Positions 1-8,100 of a stretch of DNA of 64,000 bases are shown here, one piece after another; the stretch's first letter is position 1, and each line of letters starts with the position of its first letter. Position numbers and translations under genes: made by a program. Source of the DNA: Methanoplanus endosymbiosus (GTDB taxonomy: Archaea; Halobacteriota; Methanomicrobia; Methanomicrobiales; Methanomicrobiaceae); contig NZ_CP096115.1 of NCBI RefSeq assembly GCF_024662215.1, positions 930,001 to 994,000 on the forward strand, read 5' to 3'. The notes beneath the pieces are model-generated. The model was given only the letters and a program-made list of their open reading frames with translations. It searched no databases and was not told the origin of the DNA.

Positions 1-99
1 GCATCCTCAAAACTGCATTCGATATCTATGAGAAAAGCAGCCTATACTATGGCACTCAATAAGCTTGTTGAGTCTATGGCTGCAAGGGGCTGGATCTGA
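1..99 (+). CDS. gdhA: Glutamate dehydrogenase, C-terminal end (partial)
   Basis: Frame 1 is open from the window edge to a TGA at 97-99. The last residues, an AAYTMAL segment followed by VESMAARGWI, match the closing helix of Glu/Leu/Phe/Val dehydrogenases, which typically end in a similar ARGW[IV] motif. The enzyme interconverts glutamate and 2-oxoglutarate plus ammonia. Only about 32 residues are visible, so cofactor preference and start cannot be judged. It converges on mmp10, whose 3' end lies 29 nt downstream. Confidence 0.75.
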   Translation, partial: ASSKLHSISMRKAAYTMALNKLVESMAARGWI

Positions 100-128
100 A
101 AATAAGGCTTTTTTAGGAGGAAAAATCT

Positions 129-1367
129 TTATTTTCCATACATATTTATCAGCCGGATTAAGTCAGCAAAGCCTTCCATCTCCATCTCAAGAACCTCATT
201 TTTTGTCATACCCATGCTGGTCTCGGCATCGGCTGTGAGCATATCAGGCCCTCTGACAACAGTTCTTTCTATGCCGTCTTCTGAGAGAATCTCCACTGCC
301 TCTGCTTCAAAGATAAATGACCTGCCGGGGATTATTACGGTTTTTTCAAGGCGGGATTTATCCAGTTTCCTGAGGTCGTCTGATGTTAAGAGACAGGCTA
401 TCTCCTTTTTTGCCGGAACAACCCATGTGTCATTTCCGCATGCGTCAAGGATCTTCTGTATCGGGTGTGCGGCTATGCTTCCGCTGATGACACTTGCCTT
501 TCCGGTTACACGGGGGAGTTTATCAAGGAGATCAGGTTCGTTGATAATTACGAAAGGTGAGCCGATTGACGGGTCATACATCGGCGTGCCGCTTATCTTC
601 ATATTGTAGCGGCTGTTTAAGCCCTCGACTATCTCTGCAAATTCCCTCACTGTATGCAGGAGGAAGACATCGTCCATTACAGGGGCATTGCCAAGGATTA
701 AACCCTGATCTGTCCGGTTCGCAAAGCGCATTATAATAAATCCCTTTGCGCCGGCTTCGTCAAGCCACCGGCAGGTCTCTTCGAGAACTTCGCCGTCGTT
801 TATGCCCGGAATTATGACTGCTGCGGCATAGACATCTATCTTTTCACAGAGGCGTTTTAGGACTGCGAGTGAGGCTTCAGGGTTTTTGTCGCCCATGTAT
901 TCGGCCCGGAGTTTTGGGTCGGATGCAAATATGGTAAATGATATCTCTGACAGGCCGCATTCTATCATGAAGTCGGCGAGGTCAGGATCGTCAAAGCCTT
1001 TTCCGCTGGTATAGCCTATATGAAGGGGAGCCTCCATTGAGCCGAGGATCTCCATTAGGTCTTTGAATTCCGGATAGCAGGACGGGTCTCCGCCGCCGCT
1101 TATTGTTATCTTGTCAAGAGAACCGCCTATCATCTGGAGGTTTGCAAGGACATCGTCTGCAACTTCTTTTAAGGGTTTGAAGTCCTCGTATCTCTCCCTC
1201 ACTCCGTCTGTGCAGTATTCACAGCCTTTTGAGAAAGGAAGACAGTATTTGCACCCGAATGGTTCGGGATTCTCTTCCTTTTTTAATTTTTTAAAGTAAC
1301 AGTAACTGCAAAAGCCCTGGCAGTCTATGCCAGGTCTTCCTCCTATATCCACGGTCAGGTGCGCCAT
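129..1367 (-). CDS. mmp10: Mmp10, radical SAM arginine methyltransferase for methyl-CoM reductase
   Basis: The 412-residue protein carries a radical SAM cysteine motif near the N-terminus (Cys16-x3-Cys20-x2-Cys23, in DCQGFCSYCYF), followed by a second cysteine-rich stretch (FGCKYC..GCEYC, about residues 38-53), both diagnostic of methanogenesis marker protein 10. A GGGDPSCYP stretch follows. Family knowledge: Mmp10 is a cobalamin-dependent radical SAM enzyme that C-methylates a specific arginine in the alpha subunit of methyl-coenzyme M reductase, stabilising that complex. It is a cytoplasmic, methanogen-restricted enzyme and so a strong marker of the host's lifestyle. Length is normal for the family. 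It is transcribed alone, convergent with the dehydrogenase gene. Confidence 0.9.
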   Translation of the reverse strand: MAHLTVDIGGRPGIDCQGFCSYCYFKKLKKEENPEPFGCKYCLPFSKGCEYCTDGVRERYEDFKPLKEVADDVLANLQMIGGSLDKITISGGGDPSCYPEFKDLMEILGSMEAPLHIGYTSGKGFDDPDLADFMIECGLSEISFTIFASDPKLRAEYMGDKNPEASLAVLKRLCEKIDVYAAAVIIPGINDGEVLEETCRWLDEAGAKGFIIMRFANRTDQGLILGNAPVMDDVFLLHTVREFAEIVEGLNSRYNMKISGTPMYDPSIGSPFVIINEPDLLDKLPRVTGKASVISGSIAAHPIQKILDACGNDTWVVPAKKEIACLLTSDDLRKLDKSRLEKTVIIPGRSFIFEAEAVEILSEDGIERTVVRGPDMLTADAETSMGMTKNEVLEMEMEGFADLIRLINMYGK

Positions 1368-1490
1368 TATCTTTCCTTCTTTAACATTGTAGGTATTCTC
1401 AGATTAATTGATTGGGTTTATGGCAGGTTCTGATTATATTTCAGGTCTTTTTCCACCACCGGCAACCCATGATGTCAGAACCAAATGACA

Positions 1491-1500
1491 GCTTATATAT
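1491..1500 (+). promoter_or_regulatory. TATA box of first tRNA-Thr gene
   Basis: A GCTTATATAT box ends 27 nt before the mature 5' end of the tRNA at 1527, the spacing expected for an archaeal TBP site. The same box and surrounding bases recur ahead of the second tRNA copy. Confidence 0.75.
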
Positions 1501-1526
1501 CGGAATAAATGCAACGTATATAGTGC

Positions 1527-1598
1527 GCCTCAGTGGCTTAGCGGTATAGCGGCTGATTTGTAATCAGCAGGTCACGAGTTCGATTCTCGTCTGAGGCT
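1527..1598 (+). tRNA. tRNA-Thr (anticodon UGU), copy 1
   Basis: Acceptor strands GCCTCAG and CTGAGGC pair over 7 bp. The anticodon arm GCTGA-TTTGTAA-TCAGC gives anticodon TGT at loop positions 3-5, and the T arm ACGAG-TTCGATT-CTCGT is canonical. The gene is 72 nt with discriminator T, no encoded CCA and no intron. It is identical in sequence to the copy at 1874-1945. Confidence 0.95.
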
Positions 1599-1743
1599 TA
1601 TTCTTTTTTTATGGTTTTGTTAAATCCTGTAATGTGAATCAGAATTGTAGTTAAATTATGTCATAAATTTTTAAAGAGAGACTGCCATATTTCTGTAAAT
1701 GGTCAGGATATACCAAATAATTATTTTACGATCATGGCAGCAG

Positions 1744-1776
1744 AAAGCCCACGACTTTAGCCGTGGGAGTATGTCA
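1744..1776 (+). repeat. Solo IS200/IS605-type right-end (omega-RNA-like) stem-loop
   Basis: The stem CCCACG/CGTGGG (1748-1767) closes a loop containing CTTTAGC and is followed by GAGTATGTCA. This is the arrangement of the 3' ends of IS605-family tnpB elements, where the structure forms the end of the guide-like omega RNA. No tnpB or tnpA lies nearby, so it is an orphan end or a minimal non-autonomous unit. A second, slightly degraded copy is at 48328-48355, and related stem-loops flank the tnpB at 56.5-57.8 kb. Confidence 0.6.
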
Positions 1777-1838
1777 GCGGAGAAAAGTGAACAGTCCGGA
1801 CAACTGTAATATTTCCGGATGCCGGCACCAAATAACAG

Positions 1839-1848
1839 CTTATATATA
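1839..1848 (+). promoter_or_regulatory. TATA box of second tRNA-Thr gene
   Basis: CTTATATATA ends 26 nt before the tRNA at 1874. The region from about 1828 to the tRNA is a close copy of 1481-1526, so the promoter was duplicated with the gene. Confidence 0.75.
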
Positions 1849-1873
1849 GGAATAAATTCAACCTAAGTAGTGC

Positions 1874-1945
1874 GCCTCAGTGGCTTAGCGGTATAGCGGC
1901 TGATTTGTAATCAGCAGGTCACGAGTTCGATTCTCGTCTGAGGCT
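1874..1945 (+). tRNA. tRNA-Thr (anticodon UGU), copy 2
   Basis: All 72 nt match copy 1: 7-bp GCCTCAG/CTGAGGC acceptor stem, TGT anticodon, canonical T arm, discriminator T. It lies 30 nt from the 3' end of the convergent PAS-protein gene. Confidence 0.95.
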
Positions 1946-1975
1946 TCAGGAATTTATATCCGGTTTTTCGCAAAC

Positions 1976-3637
1976 TTATTTATCTTCGTCCTGTTTTTTT
2001 ATGCCATGATGTTTCATGAGATAACTCCATATCTTCTCAGAGTCAACCCAGCCTACGTCAAGTTTAGTGATAAGGTCATTGATTAAACATATCTGTTCAT
2101 CGATTATTTTCCGGTTTGATTCAGTATTCTCAAATTCATTGAGAATTCTGATTATGGCCAGAGGGTTTCGTACTTCATCATTTAAGGTTGCAAGCTGCAT
2201 CATGTTCCGCTGGATCTGGGCGAGCGCCCTCTTTTCCCGCTCTTCCAGCCCGATGGTGTGCAGGCCAAAGGACACATCGTTGCAGACCTCATCAAAAAGA
2301 TCAGGGTCTTCTTTCCCCAGAATTACTTTTTCCGGCAGGATAACCGAGAGTACACCATAGATCTCCTTTTCATACCTGAGCGGGCAGGTCAGGGTAATTC
2401 TGCCGGCACATAGTCCAAAAAGGGGGCATGTTTTACATTTCTCAGAAAGTTTTTCAACCGGGAGAACACCTTCCCGTTTTACCGCTTCACCCAGGCACCA
2501 GGGAATGTTTCCCTCCCGCAGAAAGGAATTCAGATCAGCAGAGATCATACCCAAACCAGATGAATATAATTTCAGGAAGGCACCGTTTTCATCAAAACGT
2601 ACAATCCAGGCATCTTCAAACCCACGGTTTTCGCCCAGAATAATACAGACCTCCTGAAGAAGCTGATCAGGATCCCGCTCACGCACAAGGAGACGATTAA
2701 CATTTCGTGTGGTCAGAAGCACCTTATTCAGGTAGAGGATGTGCTCCGCAGATGCCTTCTGAACGGTGATATCGGAAAGCACGATCACCGAGCCGGGAAT
2801 TTCACCGGTCTCATTTCTCAGCGGTGATCCGCTGAAGAGGAGATCAAAACCCGCTGAATCTCCGCCTGCAAGATGCACCTCAACCCCCCGGAAGGTGCTG
2901 CCCGAAAGAAGAGCCTGAATCAGGGATTCTGCCGTTCTGTTTCCGGACGGAATCACCGGAAAGACTGTAGTAAACGGCTGAAAGACCGGATACGTCCCGG
3001 CCAGCCGGTTAGCCACAGCATTTGAACGTATAACAATTCCTTCGGGATTAATGACAACAATTGCCTCTCCTGCCTGCTCGAAGACGGAGCGGGCAAGCAG
3101 TTCTGACCGGATGACATCTTCAGTCTGTTTCCGGAAGGTCAGATCCGTGATAATCCCGCCGATGGTCTCAGAATCATCACCCGATATTCGTGAGAGTGAG
3201 AGCTGTACAGGCACCGGTTCTGTGCCGGTCTCTGAAGTGACCTTCAGGTTCAGTTCACCTGAGACCGGTCTTTTTATTGCTGTACTGAGCATTGCAGCAA
3301 CCATCTCCCGGTCAGAATCAGCAACCAAATCAGGGAATGCCGATCCGAGGATCTTTTCGGGAGGCAGACGGATTATCTCTGCAAACCCACGATTCCCATA
3401 GAGAAGAGTACCATCAGAGCTGAGGGTAACAGCACCCTCTGAGATCGTCTCAATAAAATGCCGGTATGGTGTCTCAGCGCCTTTGAGCGTATAGATCTTC
3501 CCTCCGGTATCAGGCATGCCGACAATGGCATCCACCTCGCCGGCACGGATCGCCAGGAGCACCTCCTCAGTCTCTTCGAGACGGGCTTTCAGGTCTTCGT
3601 TCTCAGCGAGAATATCAGCAGCAGTTCTCTCATTCAT
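1976..3637 (-). CDS. PAS-PAS-GAF protein ending in a His-less kinase dimerisation domain
   Basis: 553 residues, last gene of the kai operon; its ATG overlaps the upstream kinase stop codon (ATGA). Order: an N-terminal coiled segment with an AIRAGEVDAIVG motif (residues 1-60), PAS (about 65-170), a second PAS (about 180-290), a GAF-like domain with a C-x2-C...C cluster (KTCPLFGLC, about 310-465), then a module beginning LNDEVRNPL. That last motif aligns with the H-box of HisKA domains (HELRTPL), but the His position is Asp487, and no ATPase domain follows. The protein therefore cannot be a conventional kinase. The same module ends the protein at 16879-18438. Inferred role: dimerising partner or output of the neighbouring kinase. 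No membrane segment is seen, so it should be cytoplasmic. Confidence 0.8.
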   Translation of the reverse strand: MNERTAADILAENEDLKARLEETEEVLLAIRAGEVDAIVGMPDTGGKIYTLKGAETPYRHFIETISEGAVTLSSDGTLLYGNRGFAEIIRLPPEKILGSAFPDLVADSDREMVAAMLSTAIKRPVSGELNLKVTSETGTEPVPVQLSLSRISGDDSETIGGIITDLTFRKQTEDVIRSELLARSVFEQAGEAIVVINPEGIVIRSNAVANRLAGTYPVFQPFTTVFPVIPSGNRTAESLIQALLSGSTFRGVEVHLAGGDSAGFDLLFSGSPLRNETGEIPGSVIVLSDITVQKASAEHILYLNKVLLTTRNVNRLLVRERDPDQLLQEVCIILGENRGFEDAWIVRFDENGAFLKLYSSGLGMISADLNSFLREGNIPWCLGEAVKREGVLPVEKLSEKCKTCPLFGLCAGRITLTCPLRYEKEIYGVLSVILPEKVILGKEDPDLFDEVCNDVSFGLHTIGLEEREKRALAQIQRNMMQLATLNDEVRNPLAIIRILNEFENTESNRKIIDEQICLINDLITKLDVGWVDSEKIWSYLMKHHGIKKQDEDK

Positions 3638-5184
3638 GAATTATACTCTGCGAAACGCCAGGCACCCGTCGGAATCTGAATCTCAAACCGTGCACCTGAA
3701 CCGGGAATTCCTGTCTCAGAGAGCAGAGAACCCGTAATGTCAAGAATCTCACGGGCGAGAAAAAGACCGAATCCGGTATGTTCACCATAACCACGCCCAA
3801 AGATCTTTTCTTTCTGATCAGAGGGAATACCAGGACCGTTATCTTCAACATAGACAACCATCCCGTCTTTTTCCATGCAGGAGATCGTAACTTCTGATGC
3901 CCTCCCGTGACGGAGAGCATTATCAAAAAAGTTCCGGAAAACATTAATGATCATGGGATCAGCAAGGATCTCAATATTTCCGCAGTTTACACTGACATTT
4001 AGATCAGCAAATTCCGGAGATAACGAAGCCTCACGAATGATCTCCGGGAGATTATTCCAGACAGGAGCCTTCACACCGAGTTCCTGGTAATTACGGGTGA
4101 AGGAGATAATACGTGAGATAGTCTCAGCTGATTTTATGCACCGTTCGAGGTTCTCTCTGTTCTCTTCCGGATCAGAAACAGATTCAGAAGCCATATCAAG
4201 TGAAATTAAGAGCACTGTGATCTGGTTCAGGATATCATGCCGGGTAATGCTGGAGAGGATATTGAGTTTTTTGTTTGCTACCCGCAGCGTCTCCTCATAA
4301 CGGCGGATATCCGAGATGTCACGGACATCGATCGCCCATCCGATTATCATTTCAGACGCATCTTTCAGGCGGGAAGAGTGGACCATGAGGTTCATTTTCC
4401 CACCTCCTTCTGCCGGCAGTGTTACCTCAGACCATACTCCGTTTGAGGCATCATCAGGAGAAGGCAGTTTCCACGGAGTACTCTCCTCACCGGCAATGAT
4501 TAGCGGCATTATCTCCGGGAATAACTTATTGACCGGATTACAGTTACAAATACGGTATGCCTCATAATTTGCCCGGATAACAGTATAGTCAGTATCACAG
4601 ACAAAGACAGCATCACCAATATTCTCAAAGATGGACCGGGTGAAGTTCTCTGCCTGGATAATAATCTCATTTTTTTTCACGAGACTAAGGTCGGTCAGAA
4701 TAACAGAATAGCTGCGAACACCGGCGGTTTCTTCCAGCAATCCAACATCCAGATGAACCGGTGTCCGGTTCCCGTCGGGGCGGACAAAAATTATCTCTTT
4801 TGAGAGTCGCTCCTTTGAAGAGAGAGCAAGAATCGCCCCGCAGGTACCCACATCAGCAGGTGTAAGAAAATCACAGGCAGGTGTTCCAATTACTGAACGG
4901 ATATCACGACCAATAATGTCAGAAAATTTCCGGTTGCAGTAGAGCACTGTCAGATCACTGTCAAGGATAACGGCACCCTGATCCATATTCTCAACAAAAT
5001 GCCGGTACGGTGTCTCTGCACTTTCCAGAGTGAAAATCTGACCGCCCATATCAGGCGTGCCGACAATGGCATCCACCTCACCGGCACGGATCGCCCGGAG
5101 CACCTCATCCAGTTCTTCGAGACGTTCTTTTAGGCGTTCATTCTCAGCGAGAATCTCAGCAGAGGAACATTCGGATTCTTTCAT
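3634..5184 (-). CDS. PAS-PAS sensor histidine kinase of the kai operon
   Basis: 516 residues, soluble. The N-terminal ~60 residues (AILAENERL...AIRAGEVDAIVG...AETPYRHFVE) are nearly shared with the following gene. Two PAS domains follow (about 65-170 and 175-295). The phosphoacceptor is His316 in TRHDILNQ, the H-box variant common in methanogen kinases. The ATPase domain shows an N-box (NVFRNFFDNALRHG), a G1-type DNGPGIP motif and a GFGLFLAREI glycine box. It should autophosphorylate; no receiver domain is encoded in this operon, so its phosphate target is unknown. It starts 19 nt after kaiB and overlaps the next gene by 4 nt, implying translational coupling. Confidence 0.88.
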   Translation of the reverse strand: MKESECSSAEILAENERLKERLEELDEVLRAIRAGEVDAIVGTPDMGGQIFTLESAETPYRHFVENMDQGAVILDSDLTVLYCNRKFSDIIGRDIRSVIGTPACDFLTPADVGTCGAILALSSKERLSKEIIFVRPDGNRTPVHLDVGLLEETAGVRSYSVILTDLSLVKKNEIIIQAENFTRSIFENIGDAVFVCDTDYTVIRANYEAYRICNCNPVNKLFPEIMPLIIAGEESTPWKLPSPDDASNGVWSEVTLPAEGGGKMNLMVHSSRLKDASEMIIGWAIDVRDISDIRRYEETLRVANKKLNILSSITRHDILNQITVLLISLDMASESVSDPEENRENLERCIKSAETISRIISFTRNYQELGVKAPVWNNLPEIIREASLSPEFADLNVSVNCGNIEILADPMIINVFRNFFDNALRHGRASEVTISCMEKDGMVVYVEDNGPGIPSDQKEKIFGRGYGEHTGFGLFLAREILDITGSLLSETGIPGSGARFEIQIPTGAWRFAEYNS

Positions 5185-5203
5185 ACTATCATAACCGTAC
5201 TCT

Positions 5204-5569
5204 TCAGGAGATCTCTTTCTTCTTCAGACCCAGACCGGCCAGCACCCGTTCCCGGTCAGACATATCACCAACGAGCCGGCGGATAGGTGCAGGGAGTGTT
5301 TTTACCAGCGTTGGTGCCGCTACAAGCTCTGCATTCTTCGCAAGTTCGGGCTGCTGATAGATATCAATTATCTCCAGTTCATAGCGTCCCTGAAGCTCTT
5401 CATCGCAGATCTTTTTGATGTTTCTGATAGCCCGCTGAGAACCGGGTGTCTGACCGGTGATATAGAGTGTCAGAATAAAATTACCCTTTCCTATATTCTC
5501 TATCGCCTCTTCAAAACTCCGGGTTGTAGCCTGATCAGGATCAGAAGAATTTTCATCCATAGGAATCAC
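5204..5569 (-). CDS. kaiB: KaiB-like protein 2
   Basis: KaiB family, thioredoxin-like fold. The core, [20 protein letters not shown] through a QPELAKN segment to APTLVKTLP, matches KaiB almost throughout, with about 25 extra residues at the N-terminus. In cyanobacteria KaiB binds KaiC and recruits a kinase. The frame opens with a GTG inside the previous stop (GTGA). The internal ATG at 5560 has GGTGA upstream at suitable distance and may be the real start. Its residues differ considerably from the other KaiB copy, so this is an old duplication. Confidence 0.88.
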   Translation of the reverse strand: MIPMDENSSDPDQATTRSFEEAIENIGKGNFILTLYITGQTPGSQRAIRNIKKICDEELQGRYELEIIDIYQQPELAKNAELVAAPTLVKTLPAPIRRLVGDMSDRERVLAGLGLKKKEIS

Positions 5570-5868
5570 CGTTGCACAATATCGAGACCTATCAGCACCT
5601 TTTCAGTGTTTGAGAGGTCGCCGATTATCTTTCGAACCGGTTCAGGAAGATTTCTAATCAGCGTCGGAATGGCAATGATCTGATCGCCTTCTGCCAGTTC
5701 GGGTCTTTCCAGCAGATCAATTACTTCAATAATATAGCGGCCCCGCAGGTGTTCCTCACAGATCTTTTTCAGATTTGAAAAGGCGGCCAGTGATTTTGGA
5801 GTCTGGCCGGCCACATAAAGTTTTAACAGATATTGCTCATCGTTTCCTTCATTTACCATACTTATCAC
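5566..5868 (-). CDS. kaiB: KaiB-like protein 1
   Basis: About 100 residues, a typical KaiB length. The motif [20 protein letters not shown], a [13 protein letters not shown] segment and [20 protein letters not shown] follow the family. The gene overlaps the kaiC stop by 4 nt (GTGA). An ATG at 5859 with a strong GGAGTGA Shine-Dalgarno 5 nt upstream is a likelier start than the GTG at 5868. Direct kaiC-kaiB coupling mirrors cyanobacterial and other archaeal kai operons and suggests fixed stoichiometry with KaiC. Confidence 0.9.
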   Translation of the reverse strand: MISMVNEGNDEQYLLKLYVAGQTPKSLAAFSNLKKICEEHLRGRYIIEVIDLLERPELAEGDQIIAIPTLIRNLPEPVRKIIGDLSNTEKVLIGLDIVQR

Positions 5869-7571
5869 TCCAAATCGGCACCGCGGTGCTCTTCCATCTT
5901 TTTTCGTGTTTCGGCGATAATCTGACTGCTCCTCTCGGACTCCTCATTCTCAAGGCGGGACCTGGTCTTCTCAAGCAGCAGTTCGGCCTGTAGTCTGGCA
6001 ATTTCTCTCTCTATGCTCTTCTCTTTCTCCCCAAACATCAGCCGGTTCAGTTCACGTTCCTTTTGGGAACGGAGCAGTTCCCACTCTTCCTTTGACTCCT
6101 GAGCCAGGCGGGCAGCACCGGTTAAGACCTTCTCACCGCTTGCATATACATCTACAAGATCAATGCCGTCATCTGAGAGAATAAACTCACGCATCTGGTT
6201 TGAATGGGCCATCCCCCGTGATTTGAGGATATTAAGAACGCGGTTGCGCTCTCCGTTCCCTTCCACATATCCTAACAGAAGCCAGGTATCCATCAGGGAG
6301 GAGACTGCCTCCTGTGTGGATTCAGCAACGTCACCCCCGCGTGTCAGGTCTGTATAAAACGAGGTGATCTCCTTTATCTTCAGGAAGTCAATCAGGCGGG
6401 TGAGCATTGCTTTTACCTGCCGGTCGCTTCCAGCAGTGATGAGATTGGATATGGGATCTACCACAATGACATCCGGACTCAGGTCACGAATAATTTTGTG
6501 CATCCTTGCAAGATGCATCTCAAGGCCATACTGGGTCGGACGGGTACAGGAAAATATCAGCAGACCGCTTTTCACACCGGGATTCAGGTCAATACCAATG
6601 GATGCCATATTCCGGATGATCTGTGCCTCTGATTCCTCAAACGCAAAATACACACACCGTTCTCCCCGTGCCACCGCAGCAGCGGCAAAGGCAGCGGCCA
6701 TCGAGGACTTGCCGCACCCTGCCATACCACTGATAAGAATGGAACTGCCTCGATAGTAGCCCCCGGCACTGAACATGGTATCGAGACGGGGAATACCGCT
6801 TGATATGCGTTCGGTGGGGGCCAGAGACTGAAGCCCCAGCGAAGAAAGGGGCAGAACGTTTACCCCGTCTCTGCCAATCAGATATGGATACTCATCAAGT
6901 CCATGGGTGCTGCCGCGGTACTTGATGATACGGAGCCTTCGGGTGGCAATCTGGTCATCAATCCGGTTGTCAAGATAGATGACGCAGTCGGCAACGTACT
7001 CCTCAAGTCCATAGCGGGTAAGCGATTTAGCTCCTGCCTCGCCGGTAATAACTGCGGTCAGGTTGTTCTCCTTAAACCAGCCAAAGAGCCGCTGGAGTTC
7101 TGAGCGGATGATTGCATGCTCTGAGAAGGTGGAGAAGAGTACCTCAATGGTATCGAGAACAATTCTCTTTGCTCCAATCTTTTTAACATGCATACCCAGC
7201 CGGATAAAGAGACCGTCAAGGTCAAAATCACCTGTCTCCTGATAGTCGCTCCGGCTCAGCGGGATATGATCGATGATGATTTTTCCGTCGGCGACAAGCT
7301 GATCCAGATCAAAGCCAACTGACGCAAAGTTCCGGGAAAGATCGATCTGCCGCTCTTCAAAAGTTACATAGATTCCGGGTTCATCAAATTTGGTTATGCC
7401 ATTGACGATGAATTCCATGCCAAACATCGTCTTGCCCGAACCCGCACCCCCGGCAATAAGGGTCGGTCGTCCCTGTGGCAGACCACCAAAGGTTATCTCA
7501 TCAAAACCGGCAATCCCGGTGGCACATTTTTTGAGTGCTTTTGCAGATAACAAATTATTTTCTGTCATCAT
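5865..7571 (-). CDS. kaiC: KaiC, double-domain RecA-fold ATPase/autokinase
   Basis: 568 residues with two KaiC domains. Domain 1 has Walker A GGAGSGKT (residues 41-48) and the paired glutamates of FEERQ. Domain 2 has GMAGCGKSS (about residue 283) and FEESE, with [10 protein letters not shown] as its Walker B region. The cyanobacterial phosphosites T426/S431/T432 align with T419, S424 and S425 in [12 protein letters not shown], so both main sites are serine here. A charged coiled-coil tail of about 80 residues ([18 protein letters not shown]...) extends past the usual C-terminus. GGAG lies just upstream of the tandem ATG-ATG start. This is the first gene of a five-gene operon. Whether it drives rhythm or only ATP-dependent signalling cannot be read from sequence. 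Confidence 0.92.
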   Translation of the reverse strand: MMTENNLLSAKALKKCATGIAGFDEITFGGLPQGRPTLIAGGAGSGKTMFGMEFIVNGITKFDEPGIYVTFEERQIDLSRNFASVGFDLDQLVADGKIIIDHIPLSRSDYQETGDFDLDGLFIRLGMHVKKIGAKRIVLDTIEVLFSTFSEHAIIRSELQRLFGWFKENNLTAVITGEAGAKSLTRYGLEEYVADCVIYLDNRIDDQIATRRLRIIKYRGSTHGLDEYPYLIGRDGVNVLPLSSLGLQSLAPTERISSGIPRLDTMFSAGGYYRGSSILISGMAGCGKSSMAAAFAAAAVARGERCVYFAFEESEAQIIRNMASIGIDLNPGVKSGLLIFSCTRPTQYGLEMHLARMHKIIRDLSPDVIVVDPISNLITAGSDRQVKAMLTRLIDFLKIKEITSFYTDLTRGGDVAESTQEAVSSLMDTWLLLGYVEGNGERNRVLNILKSRGMAHSNQMREFILSDDGIDLVDVYASGEKVLTGAARLAQESKEEWELLRSQKERELNRLMFGEKEKSIEREIARLQAELLLEKTRSRLENEESERSSQIIAETRKKMEEHRGADLE

Positions 7572-8100
7572 ATTTGCTCCGTATATTACGTAAATCTATT
7601 AGGAATTTGTCATTAAAACAAATGTAAGGTTGATCCCCCACCCTTTTTTTAATAATGCTTAATGTATGGGAATGGTAACTACGCTTAATTAAATGTATGT
7701 GTCACAATGCTCTCTCTGATGATTTGTGGTTAGTCACTGCGTTTGATCAGGAAGAATCCGGAAATGTTCATGAATCTGTCTCCGGAAAAATTTACATACC
7801 GGTTTTTATCATCTGTGATGCAGCCTGTCAGTTATCCGGCTATTAAGATTCCGGAAAAGAGGAGGAATTAAACCGTCATTGAAGGTTATCTCCATTTTTC
7901 CCGGATCACAGATTATGCCTCCACTAACCGGAATCAGAGGACTTAAATTATACAGTTAATATAACATAACTACATATCCGGAGAGGAATTACAGGGTTAT
8001 TTTTCAGACTAAATACAAAGCAGGAAAAATATGAATTTATCCTTATAATCTTATTTTAGGATATAATTCCGGATTACACACAACAAAAAGAGACGACATA
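7572..8100. other. Divergent intergenic region, kaiC/hsdM
   Basis: 529 nt, AT-rich, without a convincing ORF. It must carry the kai promoter (minus strand) and the hsdM promoter (plus strand); a CCTTATAATC stretch near 8040 could be a TATA element for hsdM. No repeat or stable hairpin was recognised. Confidence 0.5.
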
